DNA of 64,000 nt from Azospirillum lipoferum (GCF_024170005.1 NZ_JALJXJ010000005.1:372001-436000); one strand, 5' to 3'; shown: positions 36,580 through 46,775, counted from the first letter of the stretch. Made by a program: numbers and translations. Notes: generated from the sequence alone by a model not told the origin.

Positions 36580-37821
36580 TCAGGGCCTGCCGGCCGTGGC
36601 AACCAGCGTTTCGAACAGCACGGCGGCGCCGCGGGCACCATCGGCGGGGGCGATGTTCTCGACCTCGTTGTGGCTGATGCCGTCCTCGCAGGGGATGAAG
36701 ATCATCGCCGTCGGCACCTTGCCCGCCACATAGACCGCGTCATGGCCGGCGCCCGACACGATGTCGCGATGGCTGAAGCCGAAGCCGCTGGCCGCCTCGC
36801 GCACCCGGTCGACCAGCGGCCTGGCGAAGGGTGTCGGCGGGAAATGCCAGAAATCGGCGATCTCCGCGCCCACCCCATGCTGTTCGGCGATCGCCGCGAC
36901 GGCGGCACGGAAGCGGCGGTCCATGTCGGCCAGCGTGTCGGCATCCGGATGGCGCAAATCGACGGTGAAGAAGACCCGGCCGGGGATGACGTTGCGCGAA
37001 TGGGGATGGACATCGAGGATGCCGACGGTGGCGCAAGCATCGCCCGCCGTCTCCAGCCCGACGCGCTGCACCGCCTGCACCATGGCGGAGGCGGCGACCA
37101 GCGCGTCGCGGCGCAGCCGCATCGGCGTCGGGCCGGCATGGGCCTCGACCCCGGTCACCGTCACCTCGTACCAGCGCTGGCCCTGCGCACCGGTGACGAT
37201 TCCGATCTCCTTGCCCTCGACCTCCAGCACCGGCCCCTGTTCGATGTGGGCCTCCAGATAGGCGTGCATCGGGTGGTCGACCGGAGCCTCGCCGGCATAG
37301 CCGGTGCGGACCAGTTCGTCGCCGAGGCGCGCACCGTCCTGCGCCACCTTGTCGAGGATTTCCTCCAGCGTGAAGACGCCGGTGACGACGCCCGATCCCA
37401 TCATCGGCGGCGAGAAGCGGGAGCCTTCCTCGTTGGTCCACACCGCGACCTCGATCGGGTGCAGGGTCTCCACCCCGCGGTCGTTCAGCGAGCGCACCAC
37501 CTCCAGCGCCGCCAGCACGCCGAACACGCCGTCGAAGCGCCCGCCGGTCGGCTGGGTGTCGAGATGGCTGCCCATCACCACTGGAGGCAGGCTGTCGTCG
37601 CGGCCCCTGCGGCGGGCGAAGATGTTGCCGATACGGTCGACGGTCACGGTGCAGCCGGCGGCCTCGCACCAGGAGACGAACAGGTCGCGGCCGGCCTTGT
37701 CCTCGTCCGACAGGGCAAGGCGGCAGCTGCCGCCCTTCGCGGTTGCGCCGATCTTCGCCATCTCGGCGAGGCTGTCCCACAGGCGTGGGCCGTCGATGGG
37801 CAGATTGGAGGGGAGGGACAT
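36580..37821 (-). CDS. M20 Zn-dependent amidohydrolase (N-carbamoyl-L-amino acid hydrolase/allantoate type)
   Basis: 413 residues, normal for the family. Motifs GSHLDTQPTGGRFDGVFGVL (metal His/Asp), WTNEEGSRFSPPMMGSGVVT and LEAHIEQGPVLE; the dimerisation insert and a C-terminal GAGHDAVYVA with its His. These enzymes hydrolyse N-carbamoyl amino acids, allantoate or ureidoglycine-like compounds. The start is ATG 37821. It lies 28 nt from the amidohydrolase gene downstream. With no hydantoinase or allantoinase gene nearby, the exact substrate is open. Confidence 0.87.
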   Translation of the reverse strand: MSLPSNLPIDGPRLWDSLAEMAKIGATAKGGSCRLALSDEDKAGRDLFVSWCEAAGCTVTVDRIGNIFARRRGRDDSLPPVVMGSHLDTQPTGGRFDGVFGVLAALEVVRSLNDRGVETLHPIEVAVWTNEEGSRFSPPMMGSGVVTGVFTLEEILDKVAQDGARLGDELVRTGYAGEAPVDHPMHAYLEAHIEQGPVLEVEGKEIGIVTGAQGQRWYEVTVTGVEAHAGPTPMRLRRDALVAASAMVQAVQRVGLETAGDACATVGILDVHPHSRNVIPGRVFFTVDLRHPDADTLADMDRRFRAAVAAIAEQHGVGAEIADFWHFPPTPFARPLVDRVREAASGFGFSHRDIVSGAGHDAVYVAGKVPTAMIFIPCEDGISHNEVENIAPADGARGAAVLFETLVATAGRP

Positions 37822-37874
37822 GGAAACTCCACGCAAAAGCTTTTTTCGTTGATGGCAGGGGTAACGGGGCGCGG

Positions 37875-38855
37875 TCAGGCCGCCTCCCGCCGCTCCCGCG
37901 CCCGCAGATCGACCATCGCCAGCACGGCGCGCAGCATCGGCACAGCTACACCGGTTCGTTCGGCCAGCTCGATCACCGATCCCAGGATGGCGTCCAGTTC
38001 CAGCCGGCGGCCGGCCTCATAGTCCTGCAACATGGACGTCTTGAAGTCGCCGACGCCGGCGGCCATGGCGATGCGCTCGTCGACGCTGGTGGTGAAGACC
38101 ACGCCCAGCCTTTCCGCCACAGCCTTGGCCTCCAGCATCATGGCGCGGCCGGTCTCGCGCGTGCCGGGGTCGTTGCACAGCCGGCCGAGCGTCGATCCGG
38201 TCAGCACGCTCAAGGGATTGAAGGCGAGGTTGCCCCACAGCTTCACCCAGATCGCCTGCCGGATGTCGGCGGTCTTCGCCGGCTGGAAGCCCGCCTGCCC
38301 GAACAGCGTGACGATGCGGTCGACCGCCGGGTTGTCGCGATCTCCCGCATCGCCGAAAACGAAGCGCTGGTCGCTGACATGGCGGATGCGGCAGGGGCCA
38401 TCGCCCTCCACGGCGACGAAGCTGGTCGCCCCCACCAACCGGTCCGGATCGATGGTGCGCCACAGCAGCCCGTCGGGGTCGACGCTGGCGAGCGGCCGGT
38501 CGGCCAGCGGTTCCGGCTGGCGGTGCGGATACCACCACGGGATGCCGTTGATCATCGGCACGATGGCAGTCTCCGGCCCCAGCAGCGGGGCCAGCGTGTC
38601 GATGGTGCCGCGCAGCGCATGGGCCTTGACGCAGAGGAACACCAGATCCTGCGGCCCCAGCGACAGGCTGTCGTCGGTAACGCGGGGGGTGAGCCGGGCG
38701 ACGCGGTTCAGCGGCGTCACCATGGTCAGGCCGTTGCGGCGGATGGCCGATGCCGCGTTCGGCCGGGCGACCAGCGTCACCTCGGCCTCCGTGGCACTCA
38801 GCCGGGCGGCCAGCAGACCGCCGACCGCGCCGGCCCCGATGATGGCGACCTTCAT
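37875..38855 (-). CDS. ketopantoate reductase family protein (PanE-like)
   Basis: 326 residues. N-terminal Rossmann motif IIGAGAVGGLLAARLS, then a C-terminal ApbA_C domain with the catalytic Lys region (WVKLWGNLAFNPLSVLTG). The start is immediately after the stop of the ABC ATPase gene (TGAATG). Many bacteria have several PanE paralogues that reduce other 2-keto acids or oxidise hydroxy acids; the setting in a catabolic operon suggests such a role rather than pantothenate synthesis. Confidence 0.85.
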   Translation of the reverse strand: MKVAIIGAGAVGGLLAARLSATEAEVTLVARPNAASAIRRNGLTMVTPLNRVARLTPRVTDDSLSLGPQDLVFLCVKAHALRGTIDTLAPLLGPETAIVPMINGIPWWYPHRQPEPLADRPLASVDPDGLLWRTIDPDRLVGATSFVAVEGDGPCRIRHVSDQRFVFGDAGDRDNPAVDRIVTLFGQAGFQPAKTADIRQAIWVKLWGNLAFNPLSVLTGSTLGRLCNDPGTRETGRAMMLEAKAVAERLGVVFTTSVDERIAMAAGVGDFKTSMLQDYEAGRRLELDAILGSVIELAERTGVAVPMLRAVLAMVDLRARERREAA

Positions 38856-40562
38856 TCAGTGCGCTCCTGCCGGAACTTTTTGCAGGTCGTCCGGGATGTG
38901 CCAGGACTTCCCCGGAATGGCGTCGAGCAGGCTGCGGGTGTAGGCGTCGCGCGGATGGGTGAAGACTTCGCGCGCGGTGCCCATCTCGACGATCCGGCCG
39001 CGGCGCATCACCGCAATGGTGTCGCAGACCTGGGCCGCCACCCGCAGATCGTGGGTGATGAACAGCATGGCGAGGTTCAGCCGCCTGCGGATGTCGTCCA
39101 GCAGTTCCAGCACCTGCCCCTGCACCGAGACGTCGAGCGCCGAGACCGGCTCGTCCGCCACCAGCAGCTTCGGCTCCATGGCGAGCGCCCGGGCGATGCC
39201 GATGCGCTGGCGCTGGCCTCCGGAGAATTCGTGCGGGAAACGGTCGGCGGCCGAACCGTCGAGCCCGACCATCGCCAGCAACTCCCGCGCGCGGACCAGC
39301 GCCCTGTTGCGGTCCTCGCCGAAGGCGACCGGCCCTTGGGCCACGATGTCGCCGACGCGGTGGCGTGGGTTCAGCGAGGCGTAGGGATCCTGGAACACCA
39401 TCTGCACCGCCCGGCGGTAAGGGCGGAAGCCCTTGCGGTCGAGCGCCAGCAGGTCGGTGCCTTCGAACAGGATGCGCCCCGAGTCCGGCTTGATCAGCCC
39501 GACGATGGAGCGGCCGAGCGTTGATTTGCCCGACCCGGACTCGCCGACCAGCCCGACCGTTTCGCCGGGATGGATGGTCAGCGACAGGTCGTCGCCGGCC
39601 ACCACCTGCTTGGACTTCTTGAACAGGCCGCCGCCGACATGGAACACCTTGCGCACCTTGTCGGCGACCAGCAGCGGGGCACCGGCCTTGGCATGGTCGT
39701 CGCGGTGCTCGATGTAGTGCGGGACCGAGGCGATCAACTGCCGGGTGTAGGGATGCTGCGGCCGGTTCAGCACGTCGGACGCCGCACCATATTCCACCAG
39801 CTTGCCATGGCGCATCACCGCCACCCGGTGGGCGATCTCCGCCACCACGCCGAAGTCGTGGGTGATGAACATCATGCCCATGTGGCGCTCGGCCTGGATC
39901 GAGCGGATCAGGTCGAGGATCTGCTTCTGGGTGGTGACGTCCAGGGCCGTGGTCGGCTCGTCGGCGATCAGGATGTCGGGCTGGCAGGCCAGCGCCATGG
40001 CGATCATCACACGCTGGCGCTGACCGCCCGACAGGCGGAAGGGATAGGCCTCGGCCAGTTCGGCCGGGTTGGGCAGCCCGACCTGGGCCAGCAGCTCCAC
40101 CACGCGGGCGCGGCGGGCGGGGGCGGGCAGGTCGGTGTGTTCGCGCAGGGATTCTCCGATCTGGCGGCCGACCCGCATCAGCGGGTTCAGCGCGGTCATC
40201 GGCTCCTGGAACACCATGGCAATGCGGCCGCCGCGCAAGCTCCGCTGCTCCGCCTCCGGCATGGCCAGCACGTCCTTGCCCTTGAACAGCAGGCTGCCGC
40301 CGGCGACCCGGACATGGGGGGCAGGCAGCAGGCCCATCATGGCATGCGCGGTCATCGACTTGCCGGAGCCGGACTCGCCGACCACGCAGAGGATCTCGTC
40401 GGGGTTCAGGGTGAAGGTCAGGTTGTCCACCGCCAGCGGGCGGTCGGCGCCCGGCGGCAACGCGATGCTGAGGCCCCGCACATCCAAAAGAGGCACGTCG
40501 AGTAGGGGCGTGGTCATGGCGGCGGTCTCCACGGGTGTGCGCATAACGTCGAACCGGTTCAT
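38856..40562 (-). CDS. oligopeptide-type ABC transporter, fused ATPases
   Basis: 568 residues with two nucleotide-binding domains (DppD-like then DppF-like) in one chain. Walker A motifs [16 protein letters not shown] and [16 protein letters not shown], signatures [15 protein letters not shown] and [15 protein letters not shown]. Powers the import system formed with the two permeases and the binding protein encoded upstream. It starts 4 nt after the downstream permease stop. Such fused ATPases are typical for uptake of peptides, glutathione, nickel or opine-like compounds. Confidence 0.93.
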   Translation of the reverse strand: MNRFDVMRTPVETAAMTTPLLDVPLLDVRGLSIALPPGADRPLAVDNLTFTLNPDEILCVVGESGSGKSMTAHAMMGLLPAPHVRVAGGSLLFKGKDVLAMPEAEQRSLRGGRIAMVFQEPMTALNPLMRVGRQIGESLREHTDLPAPARRARVVELLAQVGLPNPAELAEAYPFRLSGGQRQRVMIAMALACQPDILIADEPTTALDVTTQKQILDLIRSIQAERHMGMMFITHDFGVVAEIAHRVAVMRHGKLVEYGAASDVLNRPQHPYTRQLIASVPHYIEHRDDHAKAGAPLLVADKVRKVFHVGGGLFKKSKQVVAGDDLSLTIHPGETVGLVGESGSGKSTLGRSIVGLIKPDSGRILFEGTDLLALDRKGFRPYRRAVQMVFQDPYASLNPRHRVGDIVAQGPVAFGEDRNRALVRARELLAMVGLDGSAADRFPHEFSGGQRQRIGIARALAMEPKLLVADEPVSALDVSVQGQVLELLDDIRRRLNLAMLFITHDLRVAAQVCDTIAVMRRGRIVEMGTAREVFTHPRDAYTRSLLDAIPGKSWHIPDDLQKVPAGAH

Positions 40563-40566
40563 CGCG

Positions 40567-41409
40567 TCACCCCCGCGACCGGGCGAGCTTCGGGTTCAGG
40601 GCGTCGTTCAGCCCCTCGCCGACGAGGTTCAGCGCCAGCACGGTCAGCACGATGGCGAGACCGGGGAAGACGCTCATCCACCAGGCCTGCCGGATCACCG
40701 TGCGGGCGGCGCCGATCATGTAGCCCCAGCTCATGGCGTTGGGATCGCCGAGGCCGAGGAAGCTCAGCGAGCTTTCCAGCAGGATGGCGGTCGCCACCAT
40801 CAGCGAGGCCGACACGATGATCGGCGACAGGCTGTTCGGCAGGATCTGGCGCAGGATGATGGTGCTGTTGCTCTGGCCGGTGGTGATGGCGGCCTGGACG
40901 AACTCGCGGGTGCGCAGGCTGAGGAACTCGGCGCGGGCGAGGCGGGCCAGCGGCGGCCAGCTGACGATGGCGATTGCGGCGACGATGGTGGTCAGGCTGG
41001 GGGTGAAGATGGCGACCAGCACCACGGCCAGCACGAAGTTGGGAATGGTCTGGAACAGTTCGGTGAAGCGCATGATGGCGTCGTCCACCTTGCCGCCATG
41101 GAAACCGGCCAGCGCCCCGAGCGTGACGCCGATGGCGAGTGCCGCGGCGGTGGAGGTCAGGCCGATCAGCAGCGACACCCGCGCCCCGTGGGCGATGCCC
41201 GACGCGATGTCGCGGCCCAGCATGTCGGATCCCAGCAGGGCGTCTTCGGACAGCGGAGGCTGGAAGGGCGCGGTTGCCATCTCCCACGGGTCGCCGGGGA
41301 AGAAGACGGAGGCGAACACGGCCAGCACGACGATGGCGACCAGGATCACCAGCCCCAGGACCGCACCCTTGTTGCGGACGAAGGCCCGCCAGAAATCGGA
41401 TTTGATCAT
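40567..41409 (-). CDS. oligopeptide-type ABC permease (DppC-like)
   Basis: 280 residues, about six helices, with an N-terminal OppC-type leader (FVRNKGAVLGLVILVAIVVL) and the EAA-like loop RAEFLSLRTREFVQAA. Second half of the membrane channel with the DppB-like protein, whose stop overlaps its start by 4 nt (ATGA). Confidence 0.93.
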   Translation of the reverse strand: MIKSDFWRAFVRNKGAVLGLVILVAIVVLAVFASVFFPGDPWEMATAPFQPPLSEDALLGSDMLGRDIASGIAHGARVSLLIGLTSTAAALAIGVTLGALAGFHGGKVDDAIMRFTELFQTIPNFVLAVVLVAIFTPSLTTIVAAIAIVSWPPLARLARAEFLSLRTREFVQAAITTGQSNSTIILRQILPNSLSPIIVSASLMVATAILLESSLSFLGLGDPNAMSWGYMIGAARTVIRQAWWMSVFPGLAIVLTVLALNLVGEGLNDALNPKLARSRG

Positions 41410-42386
41410 TGCGACACCTGGATACGCGGATCGACGAGGCCGTAGAGGATGTCGGTCAGGATGTTGAAGAGGATCACCATGATCGACGTGACCAGGAAGA
41501 TGCCCAGCAGCACCTGATAGTCGCGCTGCAGCACCGCCTCGAAGGCCAGCCGGCCGATGCCGGGCCAGGCGAACACCGTCTCGATCAGGATGGAGCCGCC
41601 GACCAGCTGTCCGGCCTGGATGCCCGCCACGGTGATGACCGGCAGGATGGCGTTGCGCAGGACATGGCGGGTGACGATGCGGCTCTGGGTCAGGCCCTTG
41701 GCCTTGGCCGTCTTGACGAAGTCGAGGCCGCGCACCTCCAGCATCGAGGCACGGGTCAGGCGGGCGTAGCTCGCCATGTAGAACAGCGCCAGCGTGATGA
41801 CCGGCAGGATCAGGTGGACCGCCACGTCCGCCACATGCGCCAGCCCGGTGTAGCCGGCGCCGATGGTCTCGTATCCGAAGGCCGGCAGCCAGCCGAGCTG
41901 GATGGAGAACAGCAGGCTCAGCATCAGTCCGATCCAGTAGATCGGCGTGGCATAGGCCAGCAGCGCGAGGACGGTGATGGCGCTGTCGGCCCAGGTGCCG
42001 ACGGCGACCGCCGCCAGCGTGCCCAGCGCCACGCCGGCGGCGAGCGCCAGCAGGAAGGCGGTCAGCGTCAGCACCAGCGTCGCCGGCAGCCGTTCCGCCA
42101 GGATGTCCCAGACCGGCCGCTGCTGGCGGTAGGAGAAGCCGAGATCGCCCTGCACGATTTTGCCGACATAGGTGCCGAGCTGTTCGTAGAGCGGCCGGTC
42201 GAGCCCGAACTGCTCGCGCAGCTGCGCCACGAACTTCTCGTCGGCGGCCCCCGCCTCGCCCGCCATCACCATGGCCGGATCGCCGGGGGCGGCATGGACG
42301 AGGAAGAAGTTCATCACCACGATGGCGATCAGGATCGCGGCGGCCTTGACCAGGCGGCTCGCGAAGAGTTGGGCGAATCCCAGCAT
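41406..42386 (-). CDS. oligopeptide-type ABC permease (DppB-like)
   Basis: 326 residues. Typical OppB layout: N-terminal helix AAAILIAIVVMNFFLVHAAP then GDPA, a conserved periplasmic QFGLDRPLYEQ, and the C-terminal cytoplasmic loop with LEVRGLDFVKTAKAKGLTQS. Overlaps the DppC-like gene. It is separated from the binding-protein gene by 187 bp that hold a composite palindromic repeat, a layout often used to lower permease expression relative to binding protein. Confidence 0.93.
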   Translation of the reverse strand: MLGFAQLFASRLVKAAAILIAIVVMNFFLVHAAPGDPAMVMAGEAGAADEKFVAQLREQFGLDRPLYEQLGTYVGKIVQGDLGFSYRQQRPVWDILAERLPATLVLTLTAFLLALAAGVALGTLAAVAVGTWADSAITVLALLAYATPIYWIGLMLSLLFSIQLGWLPAFGYETIGAGYTGLAHVADVAVHLILPVITLALFYMASYARLTRASMLEVRGLDFVKTAKAKGLTQSRIVTRHVLRNAILPVITVAGIQAGQLVGGSILIETVFAWPGIGRLAFEAVLQRDYQVLLGIFLVTSIMVILFNILTDILYGLVDPRIQVSQ

Positions 42387-42437
42387 GGGCGTGGTCCTAT
42401 TTCAATTGCCGCGCTCTGGCCTCTCACCCGCTCACAT

Positions 42438-42558
42438 AATTCCCCCTCTCCCCCCCGGGGAGAGGGTCGGGGTGAGGGGGGTGCATAGCGTGGATTCTCG
42501 GGGAGGGGCCGCCGCGCGTCCCCCTCACCCTACCCTCTCCCCGGGGGGGAGAGGGGAA
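42438..42558. repeat. composite palindromic repeat, copy B
   Basis: Same build as copy A at 20401: a left unit (TCCCCCTCTCCCC with GGGGAGAGGG, then TCGGGGTGAGGGG), a spacer beginning GTGCATAGCGTGG, and an inverted right unit (CCCCTCACCCTACCCTCTCC, then GGGGGGAGAGGGG). Located between the substrate-binding protein gene and its first permease. Confidence 0.85.
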
Positions 42559-42573
42559 GTGAGCAGGGTCTCG

Positions 42574-44229
42574 TTACTTCGCCAGCCAGACGCTCTCATA
42601 GGTGTCGTTGACACCGATGGCCGTCGTGTTGGCGTTCTTCACGCGCTTGTCGAGGAAGGTCGGGAATTCCATCTCCAGCAGCCACACCACCGGCAGGTCG
42701 TCGGACAGGATGCGCTGGACCTCGCTGTACTGCTCCTGGCGCTTGGCCGGGTCGTTCTCGCGCGAGGCCTGGTCGAACAGCTCGTCCACCTTCGGGTTGG
42801 AATAGCCCATGGTGTTGGTGAACAGCACGCCCTTGCGGATGTTGGACGAGATGTAGGTGCGCGCCACGCCCAGCGCCGGGTCGCCGTACTGGTAGAGGAA
42901 GTTGGTGGTGATCTCGTAGTCCCAGTTGGCGACGCGCTGCGCCCAGCCGGCGGCGTCGGTGCTTTCCAGAACCACGGCGACGCCGACCTTGCCCAGCGCC
43001 TGCTTCAGATACTCGCCCAGCCGGGTCCAGGTCTCGCCATAGGGCATCGGCATCAGCTTGACGGTGGCGCGCACGCCCTTGGCGTCGGGCTTCAGACCCA
43101 TCTCGTCCAGCAGGGCCTTGGCCTTATCCGGGCTCGGCTCGTAGGTCGTGACCTTGGGATCGTAGAACTTCACCACCGAGTTGACCGGGCCGGTCGGCAC
43201 GCGGCCGAGGCCGAACCAGATCTTGTCGCGGATGAACTTGCGGTCGATGGCGTAGGCGATCGCCTTGCGGAAGCGCTTGTCGTCCAGCGGCTTGACCCGG
43301 TGGTTGATCTCCAGCCACGCCATCGGCGCCACGAACTCGTAGCCCTCGGTGGTCAGGGTCACGTTGGGCAGCGTCTTCATGCGCGGAACCTCGAAGGGCT
43401 CCAGGTCGCTGTACTGGGTCTGCTGCACCTGCCCGCTTTCCAGCGCCAGCGACCGGCTGGCGGCATCCGGGATCACGCGGAAAGTGATGCCGTCGAGATA
43501 GGGCAGGTCCTTCTTGTAATAGTCCTCGTTGCGGACGAGCTGGATGTGGCTGCCCTTGACCCATTCCTTCAGCTTGAACGGGCCGGTGCCGATCGGCGTG
43601 GTGTTGGCCGGGTTGGCGCGGTAGTCGCTGCCCTCGTAGATATGGGCCGGGACGATCGGGGCCGACGATACCTCGAAGGCCTGGATGAAGGCCGGGAACG
43701 GCTCCTTCAGCTTGAATTCGACGGTGTGGTCGTCCAGCGCCTTGATCGATTCGCAACGGCTGAACACGGCGCGGGCGCGCGGGTGGACCTCCATCAGGAA
43801 CTTGGAGGTGGAGAACACCACGTCGGCGGCGCTGAACGGCTTGCCGTCATGCCACTTGACGTTCTGGTACAGCTTGAAGGTGTAGGTCAGGCCATCCGGC
43901 GACACCGTCCAGCTTTCGGCGAGCGACGGCATCGGGGTGAGCTTGCGGTCGTAGGTCAGCAGCCCCTGATAGATCTTGCCGGCGACGGTCTGGGTCGGTC
44001 CCTGCTGGTTCAGGCCCAGCATCAGGGTCGGCGGTTCCGGCTGGACGATGGAGTTGAGGACACCGCCGCGGACCGGCGTCTCCTGGGCCATGGCGGGAGC
44101 GGCGACCAGCGCCGCGGTGCCGGGAATGGCGAGTGCCGCGGCCAGCAGGCCGGCGGCGGCTGCGCGGTGGAACCCGCGGGTGAATCCGCGTTGGAGGCTG
44201 GCGGGGATACCGGAAAGGCGTCGTGTCAT
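42574..44229 (-). CDS. oligopeptide-type ABC substrate-binding protein
   Basis: 551 residues from ATG 44229. Signal peptide ending in APAMA-QETP, then an SBP_bac_5 (family 5) fold: LAESWTVSPDGLTYTFKLYQ and VKWHDGKPFSAADVVFS are hallmark segments. Binds the imported ligand in the periplasm for the permease pair. Family 5 proteins take peptides, opines, nickel or sugars; the ligand cannot be read from sequence. The frame open to 44403 only extends into the upstream gap. Confidence 0.93.
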   Translation of the reverse strand: MTRRLSGIPASLQRGFTRGFHRAAAAGLLAAALAIPGTAALVAAPAMAQETPVRGGVLNSIVQPEPPTLMLGLNQQGPTQTVAGKIYQGLLTYDRKLTPMPSLAESWTVSPDGLTYTFKLYQNVKWHDGKPFSAADVVFSTSKFLMEVHPRARAVFSRCESIKALDDHTVEFKLKEPFPAFIQAFEVSSAPIVPAHIYEGSDYRANPANTTPIGTGPFKLKEWVKGSHIQLVRNEDYYKKDLPYLDGITFRVIPDAASRSLALESGQVQQTQYSDLEPFEVPRMKTLPNVTLTTEGYEFVAPMAWLEINHRVKPLDDKRFRKAIAYAIDRKFIRDKIWFGLGRVPTGPVNSVVKFYDPKVTTYEPSPDKAKALLDEMGLKPDAKGVRATVKLMPMPYGETWTRLGEYLKQALGKVGVAVVLESTDAAGWAQRVANWDYEITTNFLYQYGDPALGVARTYISSNIRKGVLFTNTMGYSNPKVDELFDQASRENDPAKRQEQYSEVQRILSDDLPVVWLLEMEFPTFLDKRVKNANTTAIGVNDTYESVWLAK

Positions 44230-44311
44230 GCGGGTGTCCTCGTCTCCAGATGGTGTCGTTGTGGTTTGCGACCCTGTCGTCTTCGTTCTTCTTTTGAAAA
44301 AGGCGGGCGGA

Positions 44312-45103
44312 TCAGCGCGGCCCCGTCGGGCCGGTGGTGCTGTCGAGCCAGCGCAGCAGCGAATCCCATTCCAGGACGCCGGCGCGCGGATAGGCGCGTT
44401 CATATTGCTGGGCGGTGTGCTCGCACACCTCGGGCGGGGGGTAGACCAGCGGCCGGCCGCCGGCCATCGCCATGATCTGCTGCTTGCAGGCCTGCTCCAG
44501 GTAATACATCAGCACGGCTGCCTCGGCGACGTCCTGGCCGACGGTCAGCAGGCCGTGGTTGCGCAGGATCATGCTGTGGTGGTTGCCCAGATCGGCCACC
44601 AGCCGTTCCCGCTCCGCCAGATCGAGCGCGATGCCCTCGTAGGTATGGTAGGCGATGCGGTTGTACCAGCGCAGCGAATGCTGGGTGATCGGCAGCAGCC
44701 CGTCGGCCTGGGCGCTGACCGCCATGCCGGCGTCGGTGTGCAGGTGAATGACGGCGCCGACATCCGGACGGGCGTGGTGCACGGCGCTGTGGATGGTGAA
44801 GCCGGCCGGGTTGATCTCGTCGCCGTCGCGGCGGTCCACCAAATTGCCGTCGATGTCGACCTTCACGAGGTTGTCGGGTGTCACCTCGTGGAACATCAGG
44901 CCGTAGGGGTTGATCAGGAAATGGTCGGGCGTGTCGGGAATCCGCGCCGACATGTGCGTGTAGATCAGGTCGGTCATGCCCAACCGGTCGAACAGTTTGT
45001 AGGCGGCGGCCAGATCGGTGCGGGCCTTCCACTCCACGTCGGAATAGGTGCCGCTGGCATGCGGGGAGTGGGCGGCATTGGCTTTAAGAGTGGCGGCGGT
45101 CAT
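44312..45103 (-). CDS. class II aldolase/adducin-family protein
   Basis: 263 residues. The zinc site is visible in VIHLHTDAGMAVSA and in GNHHSMILRNHGLLTVG; the N-terminal THMSARIP segment is also typical. Members include L-fuculose-phosphate and ribulose-phosphate aldolases and decarboxylases; many, as here, are uncharacterised. It sits 26 nt after the M20 deacylase gene and before the importer, so it probably acts on part of the imported compound. Confidence 0.85.
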   Translation of the reverse strand: MTAATLKANAAHSPHASGTYSDVEWKARTDLAAAYKLFDRLGMTDLIYTHMSARIPDTPDHFLINPYGLMFHEVTPDNLVKVDIDGNLVDRRDGDEINPAGFTIHSAVHHARPDVGAVIHLHTDAGMAVSAQADGLLPITQHSLRWYNRIAYHTYEGIALDLAERERLVADLGNHHSMILRNHGLLTVGQDVAEAAVLMYYLEQACKQQIMAMAGGRPLVYPPPEVCEHTAQQYERAYPRAGVLEWDSLLRWLDSTTGPTGPR

Positions 45104-45129
45104 CGGGCGGGTCTCGTCAGGCTAAGGGG

Positions 45130-46452
45130 TCAGATGGGTTCCAGGCCGCACCAGCCGGCGATGAACAGCGCCAGCACGCGGGTCACGTCACGCAGGCTGT
45201 CCAGCGACACCGATTCGTCGATGCCGTGGATACGCGTCGCCTCCGGGCCGTAGCAGGTGGCGGGCGTGTCGCCATAGAGCTGGAAGAAGCGGGCGTCGGT
45301 GGTGCAGGTCAGCGCCACCAGTTCCGCGTCGCCGCCGCGCACGGCGCGGTGGCTGTCGGCCAGCATAGTGACCAGCGGGTGGGCCGGGTCGATCTCGCAA
45401 CCGGCGGCCTGGAAGCCGTTCCAGTGCAACTCGATCCCGACGCCGGACAGGGCCGGGTCGGTGGAGCGCGCCTGCTCCACCGCCCGGGTCACCTCGGCGC
45501 GGACCGCCTCCGGCTCCTGCCCGGGGAAGAAGCCGAGCCGGAGGTCGAGCGCGCAACGCGTCGGGACTGACGACGGCCACTCTCCGCCCTCGATCCGGCC
45601 GAGATTGACGTTGACGGGATGGGCATGGCCGCAGAAGGCGGGATGGCGGCAGGACGGCTCGTTCCACCGCACCTCCAGCGCCTTCAGATGCGCCGCCAGC
45701 GCATAGGCCGCCTCGATGGCGTTGACCCCGGCGGAGGTGTCCAGAACATGGGCCGGCGTGCCGGTCAGCACCAGCCGCAGCCACATCACGCCGACCTGGG
45801 CGACGGAGATGGAATGGTTGAACGGCTCCGGGATCACCGCCGCGTCGGCGCGGTAGCCGCGATGCAGGCAGGCGAGCGCGCCGTTGCCGGTGCACTCCTC
45901 CTCGATCACCGACTGGAGATAGACCGGGGCGGCCGGCTGGTAGCCCAGGCTGCGCAACGCTGAGAAAGCGGCGGTGTAGGCGGCGATGCCGGCCTTCATG
46001 TCGCCGGCCCCGCGGCCGTAGAGGCGCCCGCCCTCGATCCGCGGTTCGAAGGGCGGGGTGGTCCACAGCTCGGCCGGGCCGGTCGGCACCACGTCGATGT
46101 GGCCGTTCAGGATCAGCGAGCGGCCCTTCGCCTCGCGCGGCCTGTGGACGCCGACGACATTCTCGCGCCCGGCATAGGCCCCGGGCAGCACCGGCGGCGA
46201 AAAGCCCGGCATCCGGGAGATCGCCTGCTCGTCGATGTCGAAGCGGTCGACCTCCAACCCCAGCGCGGCGAAGCGGTCGGCCATCAGCGCCTGTGCCCCG
46301 GCCTCCTCCCCCAGCAGCGACCGCTGGCGGACGAGGTCGGAGAGATGAGCGACGCAGTCGCTCTGCACCTCGTCGGCGGCAACCAGGATCGCCGCGCGCA
46401 GTCCCGCATCCGGCAATGCCGGATCGAGACGGTCGGCCGTATCGCGTGTCAT
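45130..46452 (-). CDS. ArgE/DapE-family M20 deacylase
   Basis: 440 residues. Metal-binding motifs LNGHIDVVPTGPAE, GAGDMKAGIAAYTAAFS and EEECTGNGALACLHRG, with a C-terminal His region near ATRIHGIDESV. Removes an acyl group from an N-acyl amino acid or similar compound, presumably after import by the adjacent ABC system. First gene of the ten-gene cluster; the promoter region shared with the divergent LysR gene holds a perfect LysR-type box. Confidence 0.88.
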   Translation of the reverse strand: MTRDTADRLDPALPDAGLRAAILVAADEVQSDCVAHLSDLVRQRSLLGEEAGAQALMADRFAALGLEVDRFDIDEQAISRMPGFSPPVLPGAYAGRENVVGVHRPREAKGRSLILNGHIDVVPTGPAELWTTPPFEPRIEGGRLYGRGAGDMKAGIAAYTAAFSALRSLGYQPAAPVYLQSVIEEECTGNGALACLHRGYRADAAVIPEPFNHSISVAQVGVMWLRLVLTGTPAHVLDTSAGVNAIEAAYALAAHLKALEVRWNEPSCRHPAFCGHAHPVNVNLGRIEGGEWPSSVPTRCALDLRLGFFPGQEPEAVRAEVTRAVEQARSTDPALSGVGIELHWNGFQAAGCEIDPAHPLVTMLADSHRAVRGGDAELVALTCTTDARFFQLYGDTPATCYGPEATRIHGIDESVSLDSLRDVTRVLALFIAGWCGLEPI

Positions 46453-46775
46453 TCAGACTCCTCTGCCCGAATCCTCTTCGCCGCTGCGATATGATTGCGC
46501 GGGCGGGTGGAAAAAGACGAAGCGTTTGCGTTACGGCCTATCCCAAATGGATATGGCCGCCATAACGGTGTGTTATGCAGTGTCCGGCGTGGCGATGTTT
46601 GAGGGTCGCCATGTGTCGATTAGGCAGCCGCCAAATCGATCAGGCAAATAAGCATTTTTCATTTCGCCCATGAATCTGATTTATGCCGCAGTTGCTCACA
46701 GCGCATTCATGTGCGTAGAATTTGGGCGGCGACACGAATGCACCGGAATCGGGCATCGAAGAAGAGGGCGGGACG
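46453..46775. other. 323-bp divergent promoter region (deacylase/LysR)
   Basis: No gene apparent. Contains the perfect LysR-type box at 46561-46577 and a moderately AT-rich stretch at 46640-46730, probably the promoter of the LysR gene. Confidence 0.6.
46561..46577. promoter_or_regulatory. LysR-type operator
   Basis: CATAAC-GGTGT-GTTATG: perfect 6-bp arms with a 5-nt spacer, containing ATAAC-N5-GTTAT, a T-N11-A style box. 109 bp before the deacylase start and 199 bp before the LysR start, between the two divergent genes. Confidence 0.75.

Noticed and set aside
42438..42558. CRISPR-like repeat
   Set aside because: The units are inverted rather than direct, with only one spacer; it is a paired palindromic element.
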